Shown here piece by piece: positions 55,198 to 63,064 of a stretch of DNA of 64,000 bases. The notes below the pieces were generated by a model. The model was not told the DNA's origin and ran no database searches. It was given only the letters and a program-made list of their open reading frames with translations. This DNA comes from Chitinophagaceae bacterium. GTDB lineage: Bacteria > Bacteroidota > Bacteroidia > Chitinophagales > Chitinophagaceae. Position numbers and translations under genes: made by a program. The DNA lies in contig JADKJX010000004.1 of the NCBI GenBank assembly GCA_016720775.1, forward strand, positions 310,001-374,000, in the 5' to 3' direction. The stretch's first letter is position 1. Every line of letters begins with the position of its first letter.

Positions 55198-56049
55198 ATG
55201 AAGAAAAATATTACCCTTTTGCTGCTGGCTGTTTCTTTTGGAAGTGTTGCCCAGCCAAAACTTTTAAACCAGGCCACCATTATCACCAAAACCACCATTG
55301 TTTCTCCCGAAGGCGATGATGCCCAGGTTCAGGATATGCGTCCTGCTGATGGAGGTGGAGAAGTAAGGGTTATGCGTTTTGGCGGTGATGGGGAAACGAA
55401 GACCACTACCTGGCTGAAGAATGATATGATAAAAACTTTTTCAGAAAGTGAAATGGGCAGGACAACGGTGATCAGGGATAACAGCAAAAAACTCACAACC
55501 ACCATCATGGAAATGATGGGCAAAAAGAGTGGTTTTTATGCCACCGATGCTGACCAGGAAGAAATGCGTAAGAGAATGGACAGCATGATGCAAAGACGAA
55601 ACCAGAATGCATCCACTGCCGGATCCGGCAAAGCGCCCGAATTCAATATCGAATACCTGGATGACTCAAAAAAGATAGCGGGATACGAGTGCAAGAAAGC
55701 GTTGATCATTGCCACCCGGGGCAACGGCCGGAAGGATACCACCCAGGTTTGGTACTGCCCCGATTTTAAATTGCAGGGCATGGCCAGCACCGGCGGAGCG
55801 CTGGGAGGATTTGGCGGTTTTGTGAACCAGGCGGGAAGCAACGGCATGGAAAACCTGAACGGCTTTCCAATGAAGTATGAAAGGAATATGGGCCGGGGCC
55901 GCACAATGACGGTGGAAGTAACCAAACTGGTGACTGACAAAGATATAAATGACAAAGAATTTGAAATTCCAAAAGACATAGAGGTAAAAGCAATGAAAGA
56001 TATGCAGAATGGCGGTGGGCCAAATGTTCAATTTAGGATGGGCGGATAG
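55198..56049 (+). CDS. Exported DUF4412/GLPGLI-like protein
   Basis: 283 residues. Signal peptide 1-18 (ends GSVAQ). The mature part has WLKNDMIKTFSESEMGRTTV (about 80) and the family hallmark YLDDSKKIAGYECKKALI (about 155-172), then VWYCPDFKL, a Gly-rich segment and MKYERNMGRGRTMTVEVTKL. This is the pattern of GLPGLI/DUF4412-type exported proteins of Bacteroidota. The role is unknown. A Met/Gln-rich helix (about 118-140) sits in the middle. A promoter of good match precedes it and a strong bidirectional terminator follows. Confidence 0.75.
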   Translation: MKKNITLLLLAVSFGSVAQPKLLNQATIITKTTIVSPEGDDAQVQDMRPADGGGEVRVMRFGGDGETKTTTWLKNDMIKTFSESEMGRTTVIRDNSKKLTTTIMEMMGKKSGFYATDADQEEMRKRMDSMMQRRNQNASTAGSGKAPEFNIEYLDDSKKIAGYECKKALIIATRGNGRKDTTQVWYCPDFKLQGMASTGGALGGFGGFVNQAGSNGMENLNGFPMKYERNMGRGRTMTVEVTKLVTDKDINDKEFEIPKDIEVKAMKDMQNGGGPNVQFRMGG

Positions 56050-56064
56050 TAATATTAACTTATG

Positions 56065-56105
56065 CCATAAAAAAACCTCCTTTTATGCAGGAGGTTTTTT
56101 TATGG
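56065..56105. terminator. Bidirectional terminator with perfect 16-bp arms
   Basis: CCATAAAAAAACCTCC (56065-56080) and GGAGGTTTTTTTATGG (56090-56105), loop of nine bases. Serves both converging genes. Confidence 0.9.
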
Positions 56106-56117
56106 TCGGTTATCATT

Positions 56118-57386
56118 TTACAGTTTATCCACGTCGGCCTTTTTCTTCAGGTATTCGTCTGATTTTTTAAGATCGCCTTTCTGTTTGTATGCTGTACTGA
56201 GCACATCCAGTACCTGTTTATAACTTACTTTATCGGATTCTTTATACGTTGTTAATTTAGAAAGAAGTTCAAGGGCTTTCTCACCATAAGGAATGCAATC
56301 GGCCATAGTGGATTTGCTTAATGCAAGCAATTCATTTTTCTTCTTTACGTCATCAGGTTTTGGCCCCTTTATTTTGTTGGCGTCATCCAGTATATCGAAT
56401 GAAGTGTTGTAATAGAAATTTGCCAGCAGCATATTTGCATCAACGGTTGAGTTGATAGCGATGGCCTGCTTAAAAAGCTCCGGTATTCTTTTCTTATAGC
56501 CCGTCAGGTCCTTACCCTTTGCATCCTGGGAATAAATGAATTTCGACAGCTCGTAGCCATAATTAAAATGAACCATATAGTTATTCGGGTGGGTAGTCAG
56601 CAACTCTTCATATGCTTTAAAAAGTTCTTCATTCTCCAGCCCCTTTAAGGCAAACTCCACTTCCACGGCTTCCCAGTAAGGATCAGCAGAATAATGCTTC
56701 TTTGCCCGGGTAATGTATTTGGCAAACATTTCCTTATTGCCCTCTTTGCGGTATTTTTTTACCAGTTCATCGTATGCTTCTGCATATTTTTCATCCCCCA
56801 GGTCGGCATCGGCAATTCGTTTATAATATTCCAATGCATCATCCTTCTTCTTAAGTTCATTGCTCAGCACGGCCAGGTTCCATACAATGTCGGTATCATG
56901 TGCCGAGAATTTGAGTCCGTTGGGGCCGTTCAGGCTATTGCCATACACATAGTCATGCACTTCCAGTGTCTTCTTAAAAAAATCGCAGGAACCCTCATAG
57001 TCCTTTGCATTGTACATTTTCACAGCCTGGTCGTACAGGCCATAGTACAGGTTATAAACGGTGGAATTATTTTCCTCGGTGGTGAGGGGGGCTTTGCTGT
57101 CAAGTTCCCTGTATTTTTTTATAGCGTCAAAGGCTTCCTGGCTTAGGGCTTTACTTTCTGCAGCGGTTTTATTTGCCTGGCGGGAAAGGTTACCATACGC
57201 ATAGGCCTTGTAGTACCATCCTGGTGCCTGGGCCGCATTTTTTGGATTGCTGAGGTATTTGTCAATTTCCGGCTTAGCCTGCTCTAACTTGTTCAGGTAG
57301 ATGTATTTTTTAATATCCTCAATATCCTGGCTCCGGCCGATGAGACCGAGCAATACCATAGCAAGTGTTAAGAATTTACTCTTCAT
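56118..57386 (-). CDS. Exported tetratricopeptide-repeat protein
   Basis: 422 residues. Signal peptide 1-19 (ends LIGRS). TPR-type helix pairs cover nearly the whole length, e.g. PGWYYKAYAYGNLSRQANK (about 55), VYNLYYGLYDQAVKMYNAKD (about 110), NLAVLSNELKKKDDALEYYK (about 175), MVHFNYGYELSKFIYSQDAK (about 270) and VLDVLSTAYKQKGDLKKSDE near the end. No enzyme domain. It probably scaffolds protein contacts in the periplasm. Convergent with the DUF4412-like gene and divergent from dnaG. Confidence 0.8.
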   Translation of the reverse strand: MKSKFLTLAMVLLGLIGRSQDIEDIKKYIYLNKLEQAKPEIDKYLSNPKNAAQAPGWYYKAYAYGNLSRQANKTAAESKALSQEAFDAIKKYRELDSKAPLTTEENNSTVYNLYYGLYDQAVKMYNAKDYEGSCDFFKKTLEVHDYVYGNSLNGPNGLKFSAHDTDIVWNLAVLSNELKKKDDALEYYKRIADADLGDEKYAEAYDELVKKYRKEGNKEMFAKYITRAKKHYSADPYWEAVEVEFALKGLENEELFKAYEELLTTHPNNYMVHFNYGYELSKFIYSQDAKGKDLTGYKKRIPELFKQAIAINSTVDANMLLANFYYNTSFDILDDANKIKGPKPDDVKKKNELLALSKSTMADCIPYGEKALELLSKLTTYKESDKVSYKQVLDVLSTAYKQKGDLKKSDEYLKKKADVDKL

Positions 57387-57478
57387 GATTTCATTTTATT
57401 TTTTGGAAGTTAAAGGTAATTATTATTGTTATGCAGGATGATTTTTAGGGTAAATTTTCATAAATCATGATCCGCTTT

Positions 57479-57486
57479 TATATTTG
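57479..57486 (+). promoter_or_regulatory. Bacteroidota -7 element before dnaG
   Basis: TATATTTG, 64 bases before the GTG start of dnaG; a -33 TTG is not evident at the best spacing. Confidence 0.45.
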
Positions 57487-57550
57487 CCTTCCAAAATAGC
57501 TACCCTGCGTAAAGTAAAGAAGTGTAAATTACAGGTTCATTATTTGGTAC

Positions 57551-59497
57551 GTGATATCCCAGAACAGCATACAACAGATTCTCAGCCGCATCGACATTGT
57601 GGAGATCGTGGGCTCCTTTGTAAAACTTAAGAAAAGAGGCGCTAATTATCTTGGCCTCTGCCCTTTTCACAACGAAAAAACTCCTTCATTCACCGTTTCT
57701 CCCTCAAAGGAAATTTACAAGTGCTTTGGTTGCGGCCGCAGCGGCAACAGCATCAGTTTTTTGATGGAAGCAGAAAAATACAGTTATGTAGAAGCGCTTC
57801 GCTGGCTGGCAGCAAAATACAATGTAGAAATTGAAGAAAGTGAAACCAGCCCGGAATACAAACAACAGCAACAGGTAGCCGACAGCCTGTACATCATCAA
57901 TAATTTTGCACAGAAGTTTTTCACGGATGCATTATTCAATAGCGAAGAAGGACAGGACATTGCACTGAGTTACTTAAAAGAAAGAGGATTCCGGGAAGAA
58001 GTGATCCGCAAATTTCAACTGGGCTACAACCCCGAAGCCAGAGATGGATTTACCAAAGCGGCACTGGCATCACAATACAGTCTTGAATATTTGCAAAAGA
58101 CCGGCCTGGTGAATGTACGGGATGGAAATAGTTACGATAATTACCGGGGCCGTATCATCTTCCCCATACATAACCAAAGCGGAAAAGTTTTGGGCTTTGG
58201 CGCAAGGATCATCAAGAAAAATGATAAAGCACCCAAGTATATCAACAGTCCCGAAAATGAGATCTACGTAAAAAGCAAGATCCTTTACGGTTCTTATTTT
58301 GCCCGGCAGGCAATTGATAAGGCCGATGAATGTCTATTGGTGGAAGGATATACGGATGTGGTGAGCCTGCACCAGGCAGGAATAGAAAATGTGGTGGCAA
58401 GCGGGGGCACTTCCCTCACACCTGATCAACTCCGGCTGATAAAAAAATATACCAACAACCTCACCATTATTTACGACGGCGACAGCGCCGGCATCAAAGC
58501 CGCCTTGCGTGGACTTGACCTGGCACTGGAAGAAAGCCTGAATGTGCGGCTGGTTTTGATCCCCGATAACGAAGACCCCGACAGCTATGTAAATAAAGTA
58601 GGGGCCAGTGCTTTTATTGATTTTGTCAATGCCAATAAAAAAGATTTTATTCTTTTTCAATTAGACATTGCATTAAAAGATATCGGCAACGACAGCAACA
58701 AAAAATCGATTGTTGTTAACCAGGTGGCTGAAACCATTTCAAAGATCAATAAGGCAGAGGATTTTACTAAGCAACAGGATTACATAAAGCGATGTGCCGA
58801 GATGCTGAAGATCGAAGAAAGCGGCTTGCATGCATTGGTGAATAAATTCATCCGGGAAAAAGTAAATAAGGAAGAGTCCCGTGTAAACAGGGAGCAGCGT
58901 TTTGAGCAGGAGAATATCAACAACGAAACAATTTCAGAAGCCGACCAGGAAACGCTGGCGCTTTTTAACAGGGATGAGGTACATGAACAGGCAATGATCA
59001 GGAGCCTGTTGGAGTTTGGGCTGAAGCAATGGAACGATGAAATGAAAGTGGCGGAGTATATTTTTAAAGAGATCGAAGAAAACCACCTGGAGGAATTGAT
59101 TGATAACCGGGAACTGGTTCGGGTTTACAATACCTACAAAGCCTGGTACGAAGCCGGCATAGAGCCTACTGCCAAAAATTTTCTTTACCACGATGACCTG
59201 AAGATGAGCTCCCTTGTTGTGGGCATCATGGATTTCAGTTACGAAATAAGTTCCAACTGGAAAGAACATTTTGAAGGCCATATCCCCACCCGGGAGGAAC
59301 TTTTTGCCGAAGAAGTTTTTTCCACCCTCAACTACCTTAAGCTGCGCAAAATAAAAAGGCTGATGGATGAGAACCAGCGTGACCTGGAAAGGTCAACTGC
59401 TGCAGAAGACCAAATGGTACTTGTGCAAACGCACCAGCATTTGAAACAAATGGAGATTGAACTCACCAAACAACTGGGCACTGTTATCTTCAGGTAG
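57551..59497 (+). CDS. dnaG: DNA primase
   Basis: 648 residues from a GTG start. Makes RNA primers at the replication fork. Zinc-binding domain at about 35-65 with LCPFHNEKTPSFTVSP and KCFGCGRSGN (Cys, His, Cys, Cys ligands). The RNAP core with Toprim fold shows LLVEGYTDVVSLHQAGI (about 260, metal Glu), VVASGGTSLT and IIYDGDSAGIKAALRGLD (about 310, Asp pair). The C-terminal helicase-binding part (from about 450) is charged and helical. Length is typical for Bacteroidota DnaG. The next gene is convergent, with 6 bases between. The frame is intact. Confidence 0.95.
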   Translation: MISQNSIQQILSRIDIVEIVGSFVKLKKRGANYLGLCPFHNEKTPSFTVSPSKEIYKCFGCGRSGNSISFLMEAEKYSYVEALRWLAAKYNVEIEESETSPEYKQQQQVADSLYIINNFAQKFFTDALFNSEEGQDIALSYLKERGFREEVIRKFQLGYNPEARDGFTKAALASQYSLEYLQKTGLVNVRDGNSYDNYRGRIIFPIHNQSGKVLGFGARIIKKNDKAPKYINSPENEIYVKSKILYGSYFARQAIDKADECLLVEGYTDVVSLHQAGIENVVASGGTSLTPDQLRLIKKYTNNLTIIYDGDSAGIKAALRGLDLALEESLNVRLVLIPDNEDPDSYVNKVGASAFIDFVNANKKDFILFQLDIALKDIGNDSNKKSIVVNQVAETISKINKAEDFTKQQDYIKRCAEMLKIEESGLHALVNKFIREKVNKEESRVNREQRFEQENINNETISEADQETLALFNRDEVHEQAMIRSLLEFGLKQWNDEMKVAEYIFKEIEENHLEELIDNRELVRVYNTYKAWYEAGIEPTAKNFLYHDDLKMSSLVVGIMDFSYEISSNWKEHFEGHIPTREELFAEEVFSTLNYLKLRKIKRLMDENQRDLERSTAAEDQMVLVQTHQHLKQMEIELTKQLGTVIFR

Positions 59498-59503
59498 CCT
59501 GTG

Positions 59504-60400
59504 TCAGGAATTTTGAGCAACAATTTTTGATGGCCTCACTTTCCTCCAGCCAAAATATACCAGTAGCACAAGTAACAATAAAGGCCAGACAGATACAAGC
59601 CCAACAAAGAGGTTTGCGATCCAGCTGCTGCCTGTTTTAAACGCAATGCTGATCCTTGTAAAGAATGATGGATTGTCATCAACCGTTGTATATCCCGCCA
59701 CCGGTTGATAAAAGCTGAGATTGATGGTACTGTATGCCGATTGATGAGAAAGCGACTGGATACGGCCAGCAGCAGATTCCATTTCTTCCTGGATATTGTT
59801 TACACTGTTTTGCACCTGCAATACCTCTTCCATGTTCTTGGATCCTTTTAAGAACTCCAGGTATTTGGCACGCATTTGTTTTTTTGCTTCGAGCCTCGAT
59901 TTCGTATCCACAATATCACCGGTAACATCTTCGGTGCTTATTTTTCGTTCCAGTACTTTTTCTTCCTCGCCGGGCAACTGGTTGATCATATTCTCAAACT
60001 GCTCCACCGGAACTTTGATGGTAATGACCGTTTCCGCCCGTTCATCGGTAGTACTTTGTTCTTCCTGGGCAATGTATCCGCCAAACTGTTTGATGGTCTT
60101 ATGAACATTGTTGCTGAAATTTTTAAAATTCTTCACTTCCAGTTTCAGTGTTCCCGTTTTGATCATTTTCTTATCCCAGTCGGGATTTGCTATGACCACA
60201 GGCTGCAAGGGCGAACCCATGCTGTCGGTAACTGGCTGTTTCAGTTTACCAACAGGTATCTGTTGCTTTTCAGCATCGGTAATTTTCTGAAGATCCATGG
60301 TTTTGACATCTGCCATGGCAGCATCTTTTTTTTCAGACCGGTTGCAGGAAATAAAAATGATAAAAGAAGCGAGCGCAGTAATAACGAGTTTTGTTTTCAT
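59504..60400 (-). CDS. DUF4349 lipoprotein
   Basis: 298 residues. Lipobox at about 16-20 (FIISFISC-type: IFISC, then NRSEKKD). The DUF4349 core includes KMIKTGTLKLEVKNFKNFSN near 77, a coiled coil with TVITIKVPVEQFENMINQL, LEAKKQMRAKYLEFLKGSKN near 170, and IQSLSHQSAYSTINLSFYQP near 220. A C-terminal membrane span (about 262-285) ends in a basic tail (RKVRPSK). It spans the periplasm and is anchored at both ends. The role of DUF4349 is unknown; some members are linked to envelope stress. It converges on dnaG. Confidence 0.85.
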   Translation of the reverse strand: MKTKLVITALASFIIFISCNRSEKKDAAMADVKTMDLQKITDAEKQQIPVGKLKQPVTDSMGSPLQPVVIANPDWDKKMIKTGTLKLEVKNFKNFSNNVHKTIKQFGGYIAQEEQSTTDERAETVITIKVPVEQFENMINQLPGEEEKVLERKISTEDVTGDIVDTKSRLEAKKQMRAKYLEFLKGSKNMEEVLQVQNSVNNIQEEMESAAGRIQSLSHQSAYSTINLSFYQPVAGYTTVDDNPSFFTRISIAFKTGSSWIANLFVGLVSVWPLLLLVLLVYFGWRKVRPSKIVAQNS

Positions 60401-60496
60401 ACAATGAGTTTAGATGAATGAGATACTCATTGATACAAAATGCATAAAGAATGTAACCGGCAACGGTTGTTAAATGAAATAAAAAGCCCGGAAGAA

Positions 60497-60580
60497 TAAT
60501 GAACAGAAGAACAAGGAACAAGGAATTGCGAAGTATTTCCGATCATCATTCAACATTCCTTGTTCCTTGTTCAACATTCA
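60497..60580. repeat. Intergenic palindrome, family A, copy 2
   Basis: GAACAAGGAACAAGGAAT / ATTCCTTGTTCCTTGTTC arms, as in the copy at 24079, with the core GCGAAGTATTTCCGATCATC. It directly adjoins the repaired stop of the EVE gene. Confidence 0.75.
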
Positions 60581-60993
60581 TCACTTCTCCCCCGCCAGTT
60601 TCATAATAAGTTCCCACTCTTCTGGTTTTACAGTCTGCACACTCAGTCTGCCTAATCTTACCAGGTCCATATCGGCAAAACGTTTGTCGGGTTTTTTAAT
60701 ACCGCCAGTGGTACAGGCTTTTTTAATTTTTTTACTGCTTTTAAATCAACCGCTACCCAGCGGTCGTCGTCAATGGTCGGGTCCTGGTAAGCTTCTTTAA
60801 CTACTTTGGCAATGCCAACGATCTCCACTCCTTCGTTGCTGTGGTAATACAGAACCTCGTCACCTTTTTTCATTGCACGCAGGTTGATACGGGCCGCATA
60901 ATTGCGTACGCCGCTCCAGCAGGTTTGTTTGTCTTTTACCAACTGATCCCAGCTGTACGCCGAGGGTTCTGATTTTACTAACCAATATGCCAT
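60581..60993 (-). CDS. EVE-domain protein (frameshifted)
   Basis: Cytoplasmic protein of the EVE/PUA-like family that binds modified bases in nucleic acid. The start at 60993 is clear: AYWLVKSEPSAYSWDQLVKD, then CWSGVRNYAARINLRAMKKG and VLYYHSNEGVEIVGIAKVVK. As given, the frame stops at 60658 with an odd tail (PTNVLPIWTW). One base restored to the six-T run at 60692-60697 gives KKPDKRFADMDLVRLGRLSV, then VKPEEWELIMKLAGEK and a stop at 60581-60583, for 137 residues, the family's length. The repaired gene is given here. EVE proteins are often near restriction or defence genes in other genomes; not here. Confidence 0.85.
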
Positions 60994-61000
60994 GTATTTA

Positions 61001-61028
61001 AAAATTAAAAATGAAGAATTAAAAATTG
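61001..61028 (-). repeat. 28-bp intergenic repeat, copy 2
   Basis: Exact reverse complement of 16208-16235, just upstream of the EVE start. Confidence 0.75.
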
Positions 61029-61197
61029 AAGCCTGGATTTTTTTTCCTTGGGTAAAAATACTTACTGCAATGAATAAATACGTGATTGTGTAATTATTTT
61101 TTGACCAGGCAATCCAACCTTGCTCATATCCCGTAATTGTACCTGTTGTCGGCCTTACGACAAAAAAGATAAAATCATTAATCTAAAAACAATTACA

Positions 61198-61866
61198 ATG
61201 AAAAGAAAGAAACTACTGATCACAGCCATGGCTGCAGTAACATTGATCACCGGCGGAATCATTTATGCGGCAGACCACATAGATACGCCTGCCGTAACCG
61301 GCCAGGCCGGCGACATTACCGACCTCTATGTATTCAGGGCGCAAGACCCGAACAACCTGGTATTTGTTGCCAATACCCAGGGCTTACTGGCACCCGGCAG
61401 TACGGCTGCTGCCAAATTCGATGAGAATACCGTTATTGAATTCAACATTGATAATAATGGTGATGCCATCGAAGACCTCGTCATCCAATGCAAGTACGAT
61501 GCTGCATCAAACAGCATGCAGGTTTACGGTCCTGTTGCACCGTCTGAAAAAGGAACAAGAAGTAAACTGGAAGGAACGGTGACTGCTTCTGCGGTTGTAA
61601 CTGCTTATGGCGCTTCACCAACTATTGGAACAGGTACAAATGGCGTAAAGGTCTTTGCCGGCCCAAGGGATGATCCGTTTTTCTTTGACCTGACCCAATA
61701 CAAAAAGATCATTGCCGGTACAGCTACTTCATTCCTGCCGCCCGGAATGGCATCCGATACGTTTGCCGGAACAAATGTATTGAGCACCGTGGTAGAAGTT
61801 CCCAAAACATTACTGAATGCCAGCGGCAATATCAATGTATGGATCGAGACCAAAAAGAAAATCTGA
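61198..61866 (+). CDS. Exported DUF4331-type protein (N-terminal half)
   Basis: 222 residues from the ATG at 61198, chosen because KRKKLLITAMAAVTLITGG is a signal sequence; an ATG at 61120 would add 26 unlikely residues. The DUF4331 mark is AADHIDTPAVTGQAGDITDLYVF (read in two parts: ADHIDTPAV near 26, and GDITDLYVF), followed by NLVFVANTQGLLAPG and VFAGPRDDPFFFDLTQYKKI near 160. DUF4331 proteins are exported and of unknown function. The family is usually longer; here the rest is coded by the next gene, 28 bases on. The pair may work as one unit. Confidence 0.8.
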   Translation: MKRKKLLITAMAAVTLITGGIIYAADHIDTPAVTGQAGDITDLYVFRAQDPNNLVFVANTQGLLAPGSTAAAKFDENTVIEFNIDNNGDAIEDLVIQCKYDAASNSMQVYGPVAPSEKGTRSKLEGTVTASAVVTAYGASPTIGTGTNGVKVFAGPRDDPFFFDLTQYKKIIAGTATSFLPPGMASDTFAGTNVLSTVVEVPKTLLNASGNINVWIETKKKI

Positions 61867-61894
61867 TTAAGCAAATCACTTTAAAAAAATAAAA

Positions 61895-62428
61895 ATGAAA
61901 ACAATAAAATTATTAGCCATTGTACTTGGAAGTACGATCATAGCAGCATCCTGCAAAAAAAGCGATGATACGCCTGCTCCAACGGTTTATTACCAGCAGC
62001 AGGACCAGATGGGAAGACCGGCCATCAACACCGTGTTCAATGTATCGGCAACAGATAAAGATGCATTCAACGTAATCACGCCATCAAATATGGGAGCAGC
62101 ATTCCAGGCAAAATTCCAGGCAAGGTTGCTGGCGCTGAACCCGGGTTATACAACCAATGCACTTACACAAAATGCAACTCAACTGACCACCTTACTGGCT
62201 ACAGACGTATTGGGTGCATCAACAACCGGAACCACCACTTTCTTTGACGGCAACCCGGCCAATACATTATCCGGAAGGGCTTTGGCTGATGACGTGATCA
62301 ATGTAGAACTCTTACTCATCTTTGGTGGACCTACCGGAGCAAGTAACCCCGGTTTGACCAATGACAATGTGAATGTAAATGATAAAACATTCCTTGCAGC
62401 ATTCCCATACCTGGCGAGTCCCTGGTAA
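61895..62428 (+). CDS. Lipoprotein with DUF4331 C-terminal-like part
   Basis: 177 residues. Lipobox AASC (KTIKLLAIVLGSTIIAASC) at 1-20. The mature protein contains QMGRPAINTVFNVSATDKDA (about 37-56), a Gln-Ala-rich helix, and GRALADDVINVELLLIFGG, then FLAAFPYLASPW at the end, which matches the C-terminal end of DUF4331 proteins, where the domain sits after a Gly-Arg-Ala-Leu-Ala-Asp-Asp-Val motif. It lies 28 bases after the first half, so the family seems split into two co-transcribed genes here, each with its own export signal. Confidence 0.75.
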   Translation: MKTIKLLAIVLGSTIIAASCKKSDDTPAPTVYYQQQDQMGRPAINTVFNVSATDKDAFNVITPSNMGAAFQAKFQARLLALNPGYTTNALTQNATQLTTLLATDVLGASTTGTTTFFDGNPANTLSGRALADDVINVELLLIFGGPTGASNPGLTNDNVNVNDKTFLAAFPYLASPW

Positions 62429-62448
62429 TTCTTATAAATTAAACAAGT

Positions 62449-62475
62449 AAGGGCGGGGATCATTTCTCCGCCCTT
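62449..62475 (+). terminator. Terminator after the DUF4331 pair
   Basis: AAGGGCGG / CCGCCCTT stem with TTTGCTTTTT after it, 20 bases past the stop. Confidence 0.75.
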
Positions 62476-62608
62476 TGCTTTTTGGCTAAACCGGGGATAT
62501 CTTCAGCCAATTATCATTTACTAAAACCATCCGTATCATAACCTCGTATATAAAGATGAAAACACCATTACTTAGACTTACTAAATTAATCTTTCACTGA
62601 CTGTAAAA

Positions 62609-62986
62609 ATGAAAAAGGCTGCACTTTATATACTGCTCTTCGCCTACAGTACGGCCATGTTAAAGCCTGTTTCGCCCTACATTGCCGATGCCTTTGCCCA
62701 CGCTTTTTATTACACCCAGCACATGGCAACCGTACACTATGAGAACGGAAAGCTTCACGTGCACAAAGAAATTGTTGACAATGCAGAGAAAGACGAATCA
62801 TCAAAAGAGAATCCTTCTGCAAAAAAAGACAATACTGCCAGTGAACATATAATTCTGCAGCAAAAAGACGCTTTTCATTGCTTGCAAACCAGATCGTACA
62901 ATCTCACTACTTCTTCCTGCCTGGTATATCAAACTCCCGGTGCAGACTATCCACCACCCAAGGCCCGGAATTTAATTTTAGCTTAA
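62609..62986 (+). CDS. Small exported His-rich protein
   Basis: 125 residues. Signal segment 1-18 or so (KKAALYILLFAYSTAMLKPV). It is rich in His with the repeated pattern HYENGKLHVHKEI (about 43-55), earlier AFAHAFYYTQHMATVHY, and a charged Lys/Glu/Asp region (56-75). The His spacing would suit metal binding. It ends with PPPKARNLIL. Such small proteins stand just before TonB-dependent receptor genes in other Bacteroidota, as here (78 bases before). The function is inferred only. Confidence 0.65.
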   Translation: MKKAALYILLFAYSTAMLKPVSPYIADAFAHAFYYTQHMATVHYENGKLHVHKEIVDNAEKDESSKENPSAKKDNTASEHIILQQKDAFHCLQTRSYNLTTSSCLVYQTPGADYPPPKARNLILA

Positions 62987-63064
62987 GCCATACCGGTCAT
63001 TTTGGTATTTTATTGGAATGAACCCCGGCATGTTATTTCACTTATCTATTTTAAATTTCAATGT

